Part shown: positions 29,598-37,777 of the stretch, piece after piece | How the letters are laid out: each line of letters opens with the position of its first letter | Position numbering within the stretch: position 1 is the first letter of the stretch | Origin: Nocardioides sp. | GTDB taxonomy: Bacteria; Actinomycetota; Actinomycetes; Propionibacteriales; Nocardioidaceae | Length of the DNA stretch: 39,334 bases | NCBI RefSeq assembly: GCF_030655615.1 | Contig: NZ_JAURVJ010000015.1 | Coordinates: forward strand, 1-39,334 | Reading direction: 5' to 3' | Translations under genes and position numbers: made by a program | Notes under the pieces: model-generated | Database searches by the model: none | Seen by the model: only the letters and a program-made list of their open reading frames with translations | Told to the model about the DNA's origin: nothing

Positions 29598-30050
29598 ATG
29601 ATCACCTCCGACGCCATCACCTGGCTGGCGGCCGACGACGACCACCCGGCACGTCGGGCCAGCCAGCGGTCCTACTCGGCGGTGGCCAAGGGCGACCTCG
29701 CCGAGTGGCTGACGGTCTACTCCGAGCACGCGTCCCTCGAGGACCCGGTCGGTCCGTCGATGTTCGACCCCGAGGGCACGGGCCACCACGGGCATGACGG
29801 CATCGCGGCGTTCTGGGACAAGGCGATCGCGCCCATCGACACGTTCGCGTTCACCATCACCGAGTCGTTGGCCAACCCCGGCAGCAACACGTGCGCCAAC
29901 GTCGGCAGCATCAGGACGTCGTTCGCCGACGGTTCCTCCACCGTGACCGACCTGGTCATGGTCTACGTCGTCGACGACGACGGCCTCGTCCTGTCGATGA
30001 AGGCCTTCTGGGAGCCCGAGCGCACGATGGCGTCGTTCACCCCCGCCTGA
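29598..30050 (+). CDS. NTF2-like/ketosteroid isomerase-like protein
   Basis: A 150-residue protein of the NTF2/SnoaL fold. SLEDPVGPSM aligns with the EDPVG block of bacterial ketosteroid isomerase; its Asp49 would correspond to the catalytic base Asp38. The following HHGHDGIAAFWDKAI and C-terminal GLVLSMKAFWEP fit the same fold. A Tyr is present near the family Tyr14 position (SQRSYSAVAKGDL) but offset by one; an equivalent of Asp99 is not obvious. If active it would shift a steroid double bond from delta-5 to delta-4. There is no ribosome binding site, suggesting a leaderless transcript. The KstR-type palindrome upstream supports a sterol-related role but does not prove it. Confidence 0.8.
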   Translation: MITSDAITWLAADDDHPARRASQRSYSAVAKGDLAEWLTVYSEHASLEDPVGPSMFDPEGTGHHGHDGIAAFWDKAIAPIDTFAFTITESLANPGSNTCANVGSIRTSFADGSSTVTDLVMVYVVDDDGLVLSMKAFWEPERTMASFTPA

Positions 30051-30096
30051 GACTCCGTTCATCGTCCGCTCATCCGGACGTGCCAGGCTGTACGAC

Positions 30097-30915
30097 GTGG
30101 GCAAGCCGCGGCGCGCATATCTCCATGTCGGACTGGACGACGGGTCGGGTGTCGTCGTCGACGACGCGCTCGAGGCCCACGCCCACGCACTGCTCGCCCT
30201 GCGGGTACGCCGGCCCGTCGACTCGGGCGCGACCTTCCGCGCCGTGCTCGACGTGCTCGACGCCCACGAGGACTGGGGCTACGACCGCTCCGAGGTCGAC
30301 GGCGCCTGGGCCGAGCTCGTCCACGGCGCCCGCCGCGGCCGCGACACCATCGTGCTGAGCCAGCCGCTGCTCGCCGCCGCCTCTCCCGACCGGGCGCGCG
30401 CCGTCGTCGAGTCGCTCGACGGCTTCGACGTGCACGCGGTCGTCACCGTAAAGGCCCCCGACGCCTGGGTCCGCCCCGGCGACCCCGGCCGCGACCTCGC
30501 CGAGGTGCTCCCCCGCTGGGCGTCGGCCGTCGGTGCCGCCGACCACGTCCACGTCCTGCTCGGCAAGGACGCCGCCAGCACCTGGAAGGCCCTCGGCCGC
30601 GTCGCGGCCTTCGGCACCACGTCGCTCCGCGTCCCCACCGCCGCCACGCCCCCGCCCTTCCCGGCCGACCCCCGCCTCGCCGCCGCCTGGCGCGACCTCC
30701 TCGGCCACTCGGCCTACGACGTCGTCGGCGACACGGCCGTCCTCGACCCGGAGCCCTTCGACGACGACGGCCTCACCGCCGCCGGCCGCGCCCTCGGCGA
30801 CGCCCACCACGAGCTCGAGCGCCTCCGCCAGCGCAACGACGAGCTCACCCACCGCCTCGCCAAGGCCGAGCGCAAGCGCCGCAAGCTCAAGCGGAGGCTC
30901 GCCGACCTCGGCTGA
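30097..30915 (+). CDS. Unknown protein, sulfotransferase-like without P-loop, C-terminal coiled coil
   Basis: A 272-residue cytoplasmic protein. The opening KPRRAYLHVGLDDGSGVVVD and later IVLSQPLLAAASPDRARAVV and DVHAVVTVKAP have the rhythm of actinobacterial sulfotransferase-family proteins (usually GLPKTGTT at the first turn), but the PAPS-binding P-loop is absent, so this would be a degenerate or repurposed member. Residues 235-272 (DAHHELERLRQRNDELTHRL, AKAERKRRKLKRRLADLG) form a basic coiled coil. GTG 30097 is supported only by CAGGCT upstream. No function is assigned, and the family link is tentative. Confidence 0.55.
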   Translation: MGKPRRAYLHVGLDDGSGVVVDDALEAHAHALLALRVRRPVDSGATFRAVLDVLDAHEDWGYDRSEVDGAWAELVHGARRGRDTIVLSQPLLAAASPDRARAVVESLDGFDVHAVVTVKAPDAWVRPGDPGRDLAEVLPRWASAVGAADHVHVLLGKDAASTWKALGRVAAFGTTSLRVPTAATPPPFPADPRLAAAWRDLLGHSAYDVVGDTAVLDPEPFDDDGLTAAGRALGDAHHELERLRQRNDELTHRLAKAERKRRKLKRRLADLG

Positions 30916-30942
30916 GCGGAGGGCCGGGCTGGGCAATCCGGC

Positions 30943-31005
30943 TGCGGGGGTCTCGAGGCTCGTCGCTAGCGCTCCTCACACCTCAACCGACGTAGGAGGA
31001 GGGAG
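30943..31005 (+). repeat. Dispersed intergenic repeat, copy B
   Basis: Starts TGCGGGGGTCTCGA, then GGCTCGTCGCTAGCGCTCCT and CACACCTCAACC. It resembles a repeat I associate with Nocardioides genomes from memory. It fills part of the 277-bp gap between the coiled-coil gene and the Rrf2 gene; nothing else with gene character is visible there. The opening 14 bases match copy A (27416-27472, opposite strand). Confidence 0.55.
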
Positions 31006-31192
31006 GGGGAGCGACCTCGAGCGAGGACGCAACCACCCAGAAGGCGCCCCGAGTGGCACCCAACCCGATCACAGGGCGCACGTCGACGCCGGTGTCCCCC
31101 CGGGCCGGTCGGGCCGGAATGCCAGACAGCGGCAGCGAAGCCCAGGAAATCCGGGCCCGCGGCCCGAGGACACCGGTCGGCGACAAAAACAA

Positions 31193-31651
31193 TCAGTGCG
31201 GTTGCCAGGCGTCCTCGTCGGCGGTCCGACTCGTCACGGCCTTCGGCAGCTTGCCGTCGGCGAGCTGCTGGATCGACACGGCCTCGAAGACGTCGCGCAG
31301 CGAGCGGCGGGCGGCGATCCAGACGTGCTGGAGGACGTCGGCCTGCTCGTTGTAGCTGACCGACTCGGGGCGCAGGCCGTAGACGGAGACGAGGGGGCCG
31401 TCGACGGCGCGGATGACGTCGGCGACGGAGATGTCGGCGGCGGGGCGGCCCATCCGCCAGCCGCCGGACTGGCCGCGCTGCGACATCACGATGCCGGCGC
31501 GGCGGAGGTCGGCGAGGATCGCCTGGAGGAAACCGTGCGGGATGTCCTGGAGCCGGCCGAGCTCCTCGGCGCTGACTGCCTTGCCGTCCTCGCGTCCGGC
31601 CATCTGGATGAGAGCCCGCAGCGCGTAGTCGGACTTGGCGGAAACTCGCAT
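31193..31651 (-). CDS. Rrf2-family transcriptional regulator (no Fe-S cysteines)
   Basis: A 152-residue regulator starting MRVSAKSDYALRALIQMAGR, the Rrf2 N-terminal block, with a winged helix (IPHGFLQAILADLRRAGIV) and QRGQSGGWRMGRPAADISVADVIRAVDGPL, the conserved wing and following helix. Fe-S-binding members such as IscR, NsrR and RsrR have cysteines after residue 90; here there is no cysteine at all, so it cannot bind a cluster by cysteines and must sense something else or act constitutively. The gene is divergent from phaC; the 195-bp gap holds an inverted repeat. Confidence 0.92.
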   Translation of the reverse strand: MRVSAKSDYALRALIQMAGREDGKAVSAEELGRLQDIPHGFLQAILADLRRAGIVMSQRGQSGGWRMGRPAADISVADVIRAVDGPLVSVYGLRPESVSYNEQADVLQHVWIAARRSLRDVFEAVSIQQLADGKLPKAVTSRTADEDAWQPH

Positions 31652-31653
31652 GA

Positions 31654-31686
31654 GGCCAGTGTGTCAGATATGTCGCCTCGAACACT
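31654..31686. promoter_or_regulatory. Inverted repeat beside Rrf2 gene start
   Basis: CCAGTGT (31654-31660) and ACACTGG (31680-31686) are perfect inverse copies 19 bp apart, starting 2 bp upstream of the Rrf2 start codon and in the gap to the divergent phaC. It could be an autoregulatory operator; the spacer is long for one dimer. Confidence 0.35.
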
Positions 31687-31846
31687 GGATCAACAGGCCC
31701 ATGGGAGCCCCCGGTAGGGCCGGGCCGAGCGCGCGGCGTACACCCGCGGGCATGGGCCGACCGGTCGACGCGCGTGAGACGGTGGGTGTGGTGCCGGTCA
31801 CGCTCCGCGACCAGCGCGACGGTCCAGCGCCCGCTCGGAGGTCCGC

Positions 31847-33592
31847 ATGTCCCACCCGAACGACACCGCAGCCACGGCGGCCCAGGCCCGCATCCACGCG
31901 GCCGACGACATCGAGGCCGACCACGCCCAGGAGGTGTCGGCCCCGCTCGACCTGCTGCTGGCCGACGCCGCGAGCAGCCCCCTGCGCCGGTTCCTGCCGG
32001 GCATGTCCGGGGTCCGGTTCGCCGGCGCGCTCGTACGCCGCCCCGGCAACGTCGCCGGCCAGGCGGTCACGCTCACCAAGGAGCTCGGCCGGGTCGTCGT
32101 GGGCCGCTCCGAGCTCGCGCCCCACCCCAAGGACCGTCGCTTCGCCGACGACGGCTGGGCCAAGAACCCGTTCCTGCGCCGCACGCTCCAGGGCTACCTG
32201 GCGGCGGGCAAGGCCGCGCGGAGCATCGTCGCCGACGCCGGGCTCGGCTGGGGCGACGGGCAGCGGATGGGCTTCATCGTCGACAACCTCGTCGAGGCGT
32301 CGTCGCCGAGCAACAACCCGCTGCTCAACCCCAAGGTACTCAAGCGCGTCGTCGACACCGGCGGCGGCAACCTCGTCACGGGAGGACGGCGACTGGTCCG
32401 CGACTTCGCGACCGCGCCGCGGGTCCCGTCGATGGTCGAGCCCGACGCGTTCGAGGTCGGCGAGGACCTCGCCGTGACGCCCGGGGCCGTCGTCCTGCGC
32501 ACCGACGTCTTCGAGCTCATCCAGTACACGCCGCAGACCACCAAGGTCCGCTCGGTGCCGCTGCTCATCGTGCCGCCGACGATCAACAAGTACTACGTCA
32601 TCGACCTGGCGCCGCAGCGCAGCCTCGTCGAGCACCTGGTGGCGAGCGGCCAGCAGGTCTACTGCATCTCGTGGCGCAACCCCGACAAGCGCCACGCCGC
32701 CTGGGGCCTCGACACCTACGGCCAGGCGATCATCGAGGCGATGACCGTGGCCCAGGACATCTCGCGCCAGGACCAGGTCGCGCTGCTCGGCATCTGCTCC
32801 GGCGGCATGATCGCGTCGATGGTGCTGGCCCACCTGGCCGCCACCGGCGACCTCGGCCGCGTCGCGGCGTTCAGCCTGGCGGTGACCGTGCTCGACCAGG
32901 AGCAGGCCGGCCTGCCGAGCGCGCTGCTCTCCCACAAGGCCGCCGCGGCCTCGACCCGCGCCTCGGCCGAGAAGGGCTACCTCGACGGCCGTGCGCTCGC
33001 CGAGGTCTTCGCCTGGCTGCGGCCCAACGACCTGATCTGGAACTACTGGGTCAACAACTACCTGCTCGGCCACGCCCCCAAGGCCTTCGACATCCTCTAC
33101 TGGAACGCCGACTCGGTGCGGATGACCGCCGCCATGCACCGCGACTTCATGGACCTCGCGATCCGCAACGCCCTCACCGAGGCCGGCGCCGCCCAGCTGC
33201 TCGGCACCGACATCGACCTCGGCAAGGTCGACACCGACACCTACGTCGTCGCCGGCATCGCCGACCACCTGTGCGCGTGGGAGTCCTGCTACCGCACGAC
33301 CCAGCTGCTCGGCGGCGAGAGCCGCTTCGTGCTCTCGACCAGCGGCCACATCGCCGCGATGGTCAACCCTCCCGGCAACGAGAAGGCCAGCTTCCAGACC
33401 GCGCCCGACAACCCCGCCAAGGCGGCCGACTGGCTGGCCGGGGCGTCCAAGACGTCGGGCTCGTGGTGGGAGGACTACGTCGCCTGGCTGTCCGAGCGCA
33501 GCGGCCCCGAGCGCGGCAAGCCCCGGCGCCTCGGGTCGGCCAAGCACGAGCCGGTCTGCGACGCCCCGGGCACCTACGTCCATGACCGCTGA
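31847..33592 (+). CDS. phaC: Poly(3-hydroxyalkanoate) synthase PhaC
   Basis: A 581-residue polymerase that joins (R)-3-hydroxyacyl-CoA units into polyhydroxyalkanoate at the granule surface. The lipase-like box is GICSGGM with catalytic Cys317; Asp473 (VAGIADHLCAW) and His501 (TSGHIAAMVNPP) complete the triad. RRFLPGMSGVRFAGALVRRP and VPPTINKYYVIDLAPQRSLV are other class I/II blocks. Length fits class I/II synthases, which work without PhaE/PhaR. GGAGG lies upstream of the ATG. It overlaps the depolymerase gene by 11 bp and heads the phaC-phaZ-acyl-CoA dehydrogenase operon. Confidence 0.94.
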   Translation: MSHPNDTAATAAQARIHAADDIEADHAQEVSAPLDLLLADAASSPLRRFLPGMSGVRFAGALVRRPGNVAGQAVTLTKELGRVVVGRSELAPHPKDRRFADDGWAKNPFLRRTLQGYLAAGKAARSIVADAGLGWGDGQRMGFIVDNLVEASSPSNNPLLNPKVLKRVVDTGGGNLVTGGRRLVRDFATAPRVPSMVEPDAFEVGEDLAVTPGAVVLRTDVFELIQYTPQTTKVRSVPLLIVPPTINKYYVIDLAPQRSLVEHLVASGQQVYCISWRNPDKRHAAWGLDTYGQAIIEAMTVAQDISRQDQVALLGICSGGMIASMVLAHLAATGDLGRVAAFSLAVTVLDQEQAGLPSALLSHKAAAASTRASAEKGYLDGRALAEVFAWLRPNDLIWNYWVNNYLLGHAPKAFDILYWNADSVRMTAAMHRDFMDLAIRNALTEAGAAQLLGTDIDLGKVDTDTYVVAGIADHLCAWESCYRTTQLLGGESRFVLSTSGHIAAMVNPPGNEKASFQTAPDNPAKAADWLAGASKTSGSWWEDYVAWLSERSGPERGKPRRLGSAKHEPVCDAPGTYVHDR

Positions 33593-34457
33593 GATGACGG
33601 CCGAGGCGGCCCGCGACCAGCTCCGCACGATCGCCGTACGCCGCATCCCGGTCCGCGTCTCGGTGCGTCCCGCGAGCGGCGCCCTCGCCGACGCTCCGCC
33701 ACTCCTGCTCTGCAACGGGATCGGCGCGTCCCTCGAGGCGCTGCAGCCGCTGGTCGACGAGCTCGACCCGGGCCGCGGCCTGGTGCGCTTCGACGTGCCC
33801 GGCGTCGGGGGCTCACCTCCTCCGCCGTTCCCCTACACGATGCCCGGCCTCGCCTCGTGGCTCGGCGCCCTGATGACCCGGCTCGGCCACCCGACCTACG
33901 ACGTCCTCGGCCTGTCGTGGGGCGGGGGCGTCGCGCAGCAGCTCGCGTTCCAGCACCGTCGTCGCGTACGCCGGGTGGTGCTGGCGGCGACCGGCACCGG
34001 TTCGCTGATGGTGCCGGCCCGGCCCGAGGTCCTGCGGATCATGCTGACGCCGCGTCGCCACCGCGACCCCGACTACGCCGCGCGGGTCGCCTCGAAGATC
34101 TACGGCGGCTCGATGCGCACCGACCCCGAGCGCGGGGCCCGGCTGCTCCACGCGGTGACCCGCGCCGGGCCCAAGCGGGGCTACTACTACCAGCTGCTGG
34201 CCGGCGCCGGCTGGTCGAGCCTGCCGGCCCTGCCGCTCATCAAGCAGCCGGTGCTGGTGCTCGCCGGTGACGACGACCCGATCATCCCGCTCGTCAACGC
34301 CAAGGTCATCGCCCGGCTCGTGCCCCGCTCGACGCTGCACGTCTATCGCGGCGGGCACCTCGGCATCCTGACCGAGGCCGACGAGCTCGCCCCGGTCATC
34401 GAGGCCTTCCTCCGGGACGGCGACCACGACGACGACGACGACAAGGACCACGCGTGA
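33582..34457 (+). CDS. phaZ: Alpha/beta hydrolase, probable intracellular PHA depolymerase
   Basis: A 291-residue alpha/beta hydrolase. The nucleophile elbow is GLSWGGG with Ser112, an Asp of LAGDDDP is the probable acid, and His259 (RGGHLG) the base. LLLCNGIGASLEALQPLVDEL and RFDVPGVGGSP match the mcl-PHA depolymerase (PhaZ) type of Pseudomonas. It lies directly behind phaC with an 11-bp overlap, and its own stop overlaps the next gene (GTGA). The enzyme would release hydroxyacyl monomers from stored polymer. The C-terminus is an odd run of aspartates (DGDHDDDDDKDHA). ATG 33594 is an alternative start. Other esterase functions are possible; position supports PhaZ. Confidence 0.85.
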   Translation: MTAEMTAEAARDQLRTIAVRRIPVRVSVRPASGALADAPPLLLCNGIGASLEALQPLVDELDPGRGLVRFDVPGVGGSPPPPFPYTMPGLASWLGALMTRLGHPTYDVLGLSWGGGVAQQLAFQHRRRVRRVVLAATGTGSLMVPARPEVLRIMLTPRRHRDPDYAARVASKIYGGSMRTDPERGARLLHAVTRAGPKRGYYYQLLAGAGWSSLPALPLIKQPVLVLAGDDDPIIPLVNAKVIARLVPRSTLHVYRGGHLGILTEADELAPVIEAFLRDGDHDDDDDKDHA

Positions 34458-35644
34458 CCGAGACCGACCCGACCGACACCCCGTTCTCCGACTTCCTCGG
34501 CATCGAGCTCCTCCTCGAGGAGCAGGACCGCGAGCTGCTCAGCAACGTGCGCGCCTTCATGACGCGCGAGGTCGAGCCGGTCATCAACGACTACTGGACC
34601 CGCGCCGAGTTCCCGCACGACCTCCTGCCGGGACTGGCCGGGCTCGGCATCGCCGGCCTGACCTACGACGGGCCGGGCTGTCCGGCCCGCGGGGCCCTCG
34701 TCAACGGCCTGGTGGCGATGGAGATGTCGCGCATCGACTCCTCGATCGGCACCTTCATGGGCGTGCACGGCGGGCTCGCGATGGGCTCGATCATGCTCTG
34801 CGGGTCCGACGAGCAGCGCGAGCGCTGGCTCCCCGCGATGGCGCGGATGGAGCTCATCGGCGCGTTCGGGCTCACCGAGCCCGACACCGGGTCGGCCATC
34901 TCCCAGGGCATGGGCACCACCGCCCGGCGTGACGGCGACGGGTGGGTGCTCAACGGCCAGAAGAAGTGGATCGGCAACGCGACCTTCGCCGACCTCATCA
35001 TCATCTGGGCCCGCGACGAGGACGACGGCGAGGTCAAGGGGTTCGTGGTCCCGGGTGACGCCGAGGGGCTGACCGCGACCAAGCAGGAGGACAAGATCGC
35101 GCTGCGGGTCGTGCAGAACGCCGAGATCGACCTGGTCGACGTACGCGTCGCCGAGAGCGACCGCCTCCAGGAGGCAGACAGCTTCGCCGACACCGCCCGC
35201 GTCCTGCGCGTGACCCGGATGGACGTGGCCTGGCAGGCGGCCGGCTGCGGGCGCGGCGCCTTCGAGCACGCGCTGCGCTACACCAAGCAGCGCCAGCAGT
35301 TCGGCCGCTCGATCGCCTCGTTCCAGATGGTGCAGGACCTGCTGGTCAAGATGCTCAGCAACATCACGGCCTCGACCGCGATGAACGCCCGCGCCTCCCA
35401 GCTCCAGGACGCCGGCAGCCTCCGTGAGGAGCACGCCTCGCTCTGCAAGGCCCACAGCACCGTCCGGATGCGCGAGACCGTCGGCTGGGCCCGGGAGGTC
35501 CTCGGCGGCAACGGCATCCTCCTCGAGCACCACGTCGGCCGCTTCGTCGCCGACGCCGAGGCGATCTACTCCTACGAGGGCACCCGCGAGATCAACACCC
35601 TCATCGTCGGCCGCGCGATCACCGGCGAGAGCGCGTTCGTCTGA
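34454..35644 (+). CDS. Acyl-CoA dehydrogenase (glutaryl-CoA dehydrogenase-like)
   Basis: A 396-residue flavoenzyme. FGLTEPDTGSAISQGMGTTA is the FAD/substrate loop, QKKWIGNATFADLIIIWARD the FAD-binding strand region, and YSYEGTREINTLIVGRAITG contains the catalytic base Glu375, with the ending GRAITG typical of glutaryl-CoA dehydrogenase. It oxidises an acyl-CoA to an enoyl-CoA and passes electrons to ETF. The exact chain length or decarboxylating activity is uncertain. GTG at 34454 overlaps the phaZ stop by four bases. It is the third gene of the phaC operon, so it may process hydroxyacyl or acyl units linked to PHA turnover. Confidence 0.9.
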   Translation: MTETDPTDTPFSDFLGIELLLEEQDRELLSNVRAFMTREVEPVINDYWTRAEFPHDLLPGLAGLGIAGLTYDGPGCPARGALVNGLVAMEMSRIDSSIGTFMGVHGGLAMGSIMLCGSDEQRERWLPAMARMELIGAFGLTEPDTGSAISQGMGTTARRDGDGWVLNGQKKWIGNATFADLIIIWARDEDDGEVKGFVVPGDAEGLTATKQEDKIALRVVQNAEIDLVDVRVAESDRLQEADSFADTARVLRVTRMDVAWQAAGCGRGAFEHALRYTKQRQQFGRSIASFQMVQDLLVKMLSNITASTAMNARASQLQDAGSLREEHASLCKAHSTVRMRETVGWAREVLGGNGILLEHHVGRFVADAEAIYSYEGTREINTLIVGRAITGESAFV

Positions 35645-35720
35645 GCCCAGCCGGCTCACCCGGGCCGGCCCCTCGTCGCACCCCGCCCGGGGGTGACCCA
35701 CCCGACCTTGCCCCACGGCG

Positions 35721-35753
35721 TACCGCCCAGTAACATGTTGTTACTGGCCGGTA
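35721..35753. promoter_or_regulatory. Imperfect 33-bp palindrome upstream of fadE5
   Basis: TACCGCCCAGTAAC (35721-35734), a 5-bp spacer ATGTT and GTTACTGGCCGGTA (35740-35753) match 13 of 14 positions. The inner CCAGTAAC/GTTACTGG is the likely core. It lies 52 bp before the fadE5 start and looks like a TetR-type operator. No regulator gene is adjacent to this site. Confidence 0.55.
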
Positions 35754-35805
35754 GCCCCTGTGGTCGAACCGTGCCCCGACACCAGACGAAGAAACGGGTG
35801 GGTCC

Positions 35806-37680
35806 GTGAGCCACTACAAGAGCAACCTGCGCGACATCGAGTTCAACCTCTTCGAGGTGCTCGGACGCGACGAGATCCTCGGGACCGGCCCCTTCACCGA
35901 GATCGACGCCGACTCGGCCCGCACGATCCTGGCCGAGGTCGAGCGCCTCTCCCGCGAGGACCTCGCCGCGTCCTACGAGGACAGCGACCGCAACCCGCCG
36001 GTCTTCGACCCGGCGACCAACACCGCGCCGATCCCCGAGTCGTTCAAGAAGAGCTACCAGGCCTGGATGGACTCCGAGTTCTGGCGTCTCCAGATCAGCG
36101 AGGAGCTCGGCGGCACGCCCGCCCCGTCGTCGCTGGTGTGGGCCCTGGGCGAGATGGTGCTCGGCTCCAACGCCCCCGTGTGGATGTATGCCGCCGGCCC
36201 CGCCTTCGCGGGCGTCGTCCACCGCAACGGCAACGAGCGCGACCAGCGCATCGCCCAGCTGATGGTCGAGCGCCAGTGGGGCGCGACCATGGTCCTCACC
36301 GAGCCCGACGCGGGCTCCGACGTCGGCGCCGGCCGCGCCAAGGCCACCGCCAACGACGACGGCTCGTGGAACATCGAGGGCGTCAAGCGCTTCATCACCT
36401 CGGCCGAGCACGACATGAGCGAGAACATCATGCACCTCACGCTCGCGCGCCCCGTGGGCGTCGAGGGCGCGGGCGGCCCCGGCACCAAGGGCCTCTCGCT
36501 CTTCCTCGTGCCGCAGCACCACTTCGACCACGAGACCGGCGAGCTGACCGGCGAGCGCAACGGCGTCTACGTCACCAACGTCGAGCACAAGATGGGCATC
36601 AAGGTGTCCAACACGTGCGAGGTCACCTTCGGCGACAGCTCGGTCGGCAACGGCGCGCCCGCCAGGGGCTGGCTGCTCGGCGAGGTCCACAACGGCATCG
36701 CCCAGATGTTCCAGGTCATCGAGAACGCCCGGATGATGGTCGGCACCAAGGCCATCGCCACCCTCTCCACCGGCTACCTCAACGCCCTCGACTACGCCAA
36801 GGAGCGCCAGCAGGGCGCCGACCTCACGCAGTCGGGCGACAAGACGGCGCCGCGCGTCACGATCACCCACCACCCCGACGTACGCCGCTCGCTGATGGTC
36901 CAGAAGTCCTTCTCCGAGGCCATGCGCTCGCTGGTGCTCTACACCGCGTCGTGGCAGGACAAGATCCAGCTCGCCGAGCACGCCGGCGAAGGCCTGTCCG
37001 AGGAGACCAAGGCCGCCAACGCGGTCAACGACCTGCTGCTCCCGATCGTCAAGGGCTACGGCTCCGAGCGCTCGTGGGTCCTGCTCGGCACCGAGTCGCT
37101 GCAGACCTTCGGTGGGTCCGGCTTCCTGCAGGAGTACCCCGTCGAGCAGTACGTCCGCGACGCCAAGATCGACACCCTCTACGAGGGCACCACCGCGATC
37201 CAGGGCCAGGACTTCTTCTTCCGCAAGATCGTCAAGGACCAGGGCAAGGCGCTCGGCACGATCGCCGGCGAGATCCAGAAGTTCCTCGACGCCGAGGGCG
37301 GCAACGGCCGCCTCAAGAACGAGCGCGCCCTGCTCGCCACCGCCCTCGACGACGCCAACGCCATCGTCGGTCACATGATCAACGACCTGATGTCGGCGCA
37401 GGACGAGGTCCGCAACGTCTACAAGGTCGGCCTCAACACCAGCCGCCTGCTCATGGTCCTCGGCGACGTCGTCTGCGCCTGGCTGCTGCTGCGCGGCGCC
37501 GAGGTCGCCCTCGGCAAGCTCGGCGGCGAGGTCTCCGCCAAGGACAAGGCGTTCTACGAGGGCAAGATCGCCGCTGCGCAGTTCTTCGCGCTGCACAACC
37601 TGCCCAAGGTCTCCGCCGAGCGCGTCATCGCCGAGGCCACCGACCTCGCCCTGATGGACCTCGACGAGGCCTCCTTCTGA
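35806..37680 (+). CDS. fadE5: Acyl-CoA dehydrogenase, FadE5 type
   Basis: A 624-residue acyl-CoA dehydrogenase of the long FadE5 subfamily. The opening [20 protein letters not shown] is nearly that of mycobacterial FadE5 (from memory). [20 protein letters not shown] is the FAD/substrate loop. [19 protein letters not shown] carries the catalytic Glu460, followed by a long C-terminal helical domain unique to this subfamily. FadE5 acts on a broad range of acyl-CoA chain lengths and hands electrons to ETF, linking it to the EtfD-like protein at 15191. GTG 35806 has GGGTGG upstream, and a palindromic operator candidate lies 52 bp further up. It is followed by a strong terminator. Confidence 0.93.
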   Translation: MSHYKSNLRDIEFNLFEVLGRDEILGTGPFTEIDADSARTILAEVERLSREDLAASYEDSDRNPPVFDPATNTAPIPESFKKSYQAWMDSEFWRLQISEELGGTPAPSSLVWALGEMVLGSNAPVWMYAAGPAFAGVVHRNGNERDQRIAQLMVERQWGATMVLTEPDAGSDVGAGRAKATANDDGSWNIEGVKRFITSAEHDMSENIMHLTLARPVGVEGAGGPGTKGLSLFLVPQHHFDHETGELTGERNGVYVTNVEHKMGIKVSNTCEVTFGDSSVGNGAPARGWLLGEVHNGIAQMFQVIENARMMVGTKAIATLSTGYLNALDYAKERQQGADLTQSGDKTAPRVTITHHPDVRRSLMVQKSFSEAMRSLVLYTASWQDKIQLAEHAGEGLSEETKAANAVNDLLLPIVKGYGSERSWVLLGTESLQTFGGSGFLQEYPVEQYVRDAKIDTLYEGTTAIQGQDFFFRKIVKDQGKALGTIAGEIQKFLDAEGGNGRLKNERALLATALDDANAIVGHMINDLMSAQDEVRNVYKVGLNTSRLLMVLGDVVCAWLLLRGAEVALGKLGGEVSAKDKAFYEGKIAAAQFFALHNLPKVSAERVIAEATDLALMDLDEASF

Positions 37681-37694
37681 TCCACCCACCTCGC

Positions 37695-37722
37695 TGACCC
37701 GTCGCGTGGACGCGACGGGTCA
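37695..37722 (+). terminator. Intrinsic terminator after fadE5
   Basis: TGACCCGTCGCG (37695-37706) pairs with CGCGACGGGTCA (37711-37722): a 12-bp stem with a TGGA loop, followed by ACGTTGTTTTGA. It starts 15 bp after the fadE5 stop. This is the most canonical terminator in the window and is a member of the GACCCGTCG hairpin family. Confidence 0.85.
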
Positions 37723-37746
37723 ACGTTGTTTTGACCCCAAGAACGG

Positions 37747-37774
37747 TGACCCGTCGTAGATCGAGGACGGGTCA
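37747..37774. terminator. Second hairpin between fadE5 and lysG
   Basis: TGACCCGTC (37747-37755) and GACGGGTCA (37766-37774) form a 9-bp stem with a 10-nt loop. GCGTCATTTTC follows on the plus strand and CACCGTTCTTGG on the minus strand, so it could serve either direction. It lies 4 bp beyond the lysG stop. Confidence 0.65.
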
Positions 37775-37777
37775 GCG

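Noticed and set aside
31193..31651. IscR/NsrR-type Fe-S sensor for the Rrf2 protein
   Set aside because: No cysteine is present in the protein.
31664..33715. 683-codon minus-strand frame opposite phaC
   Set aside because: Shadow of phaC; no domain, and the plus frame has the full catalytic triad.
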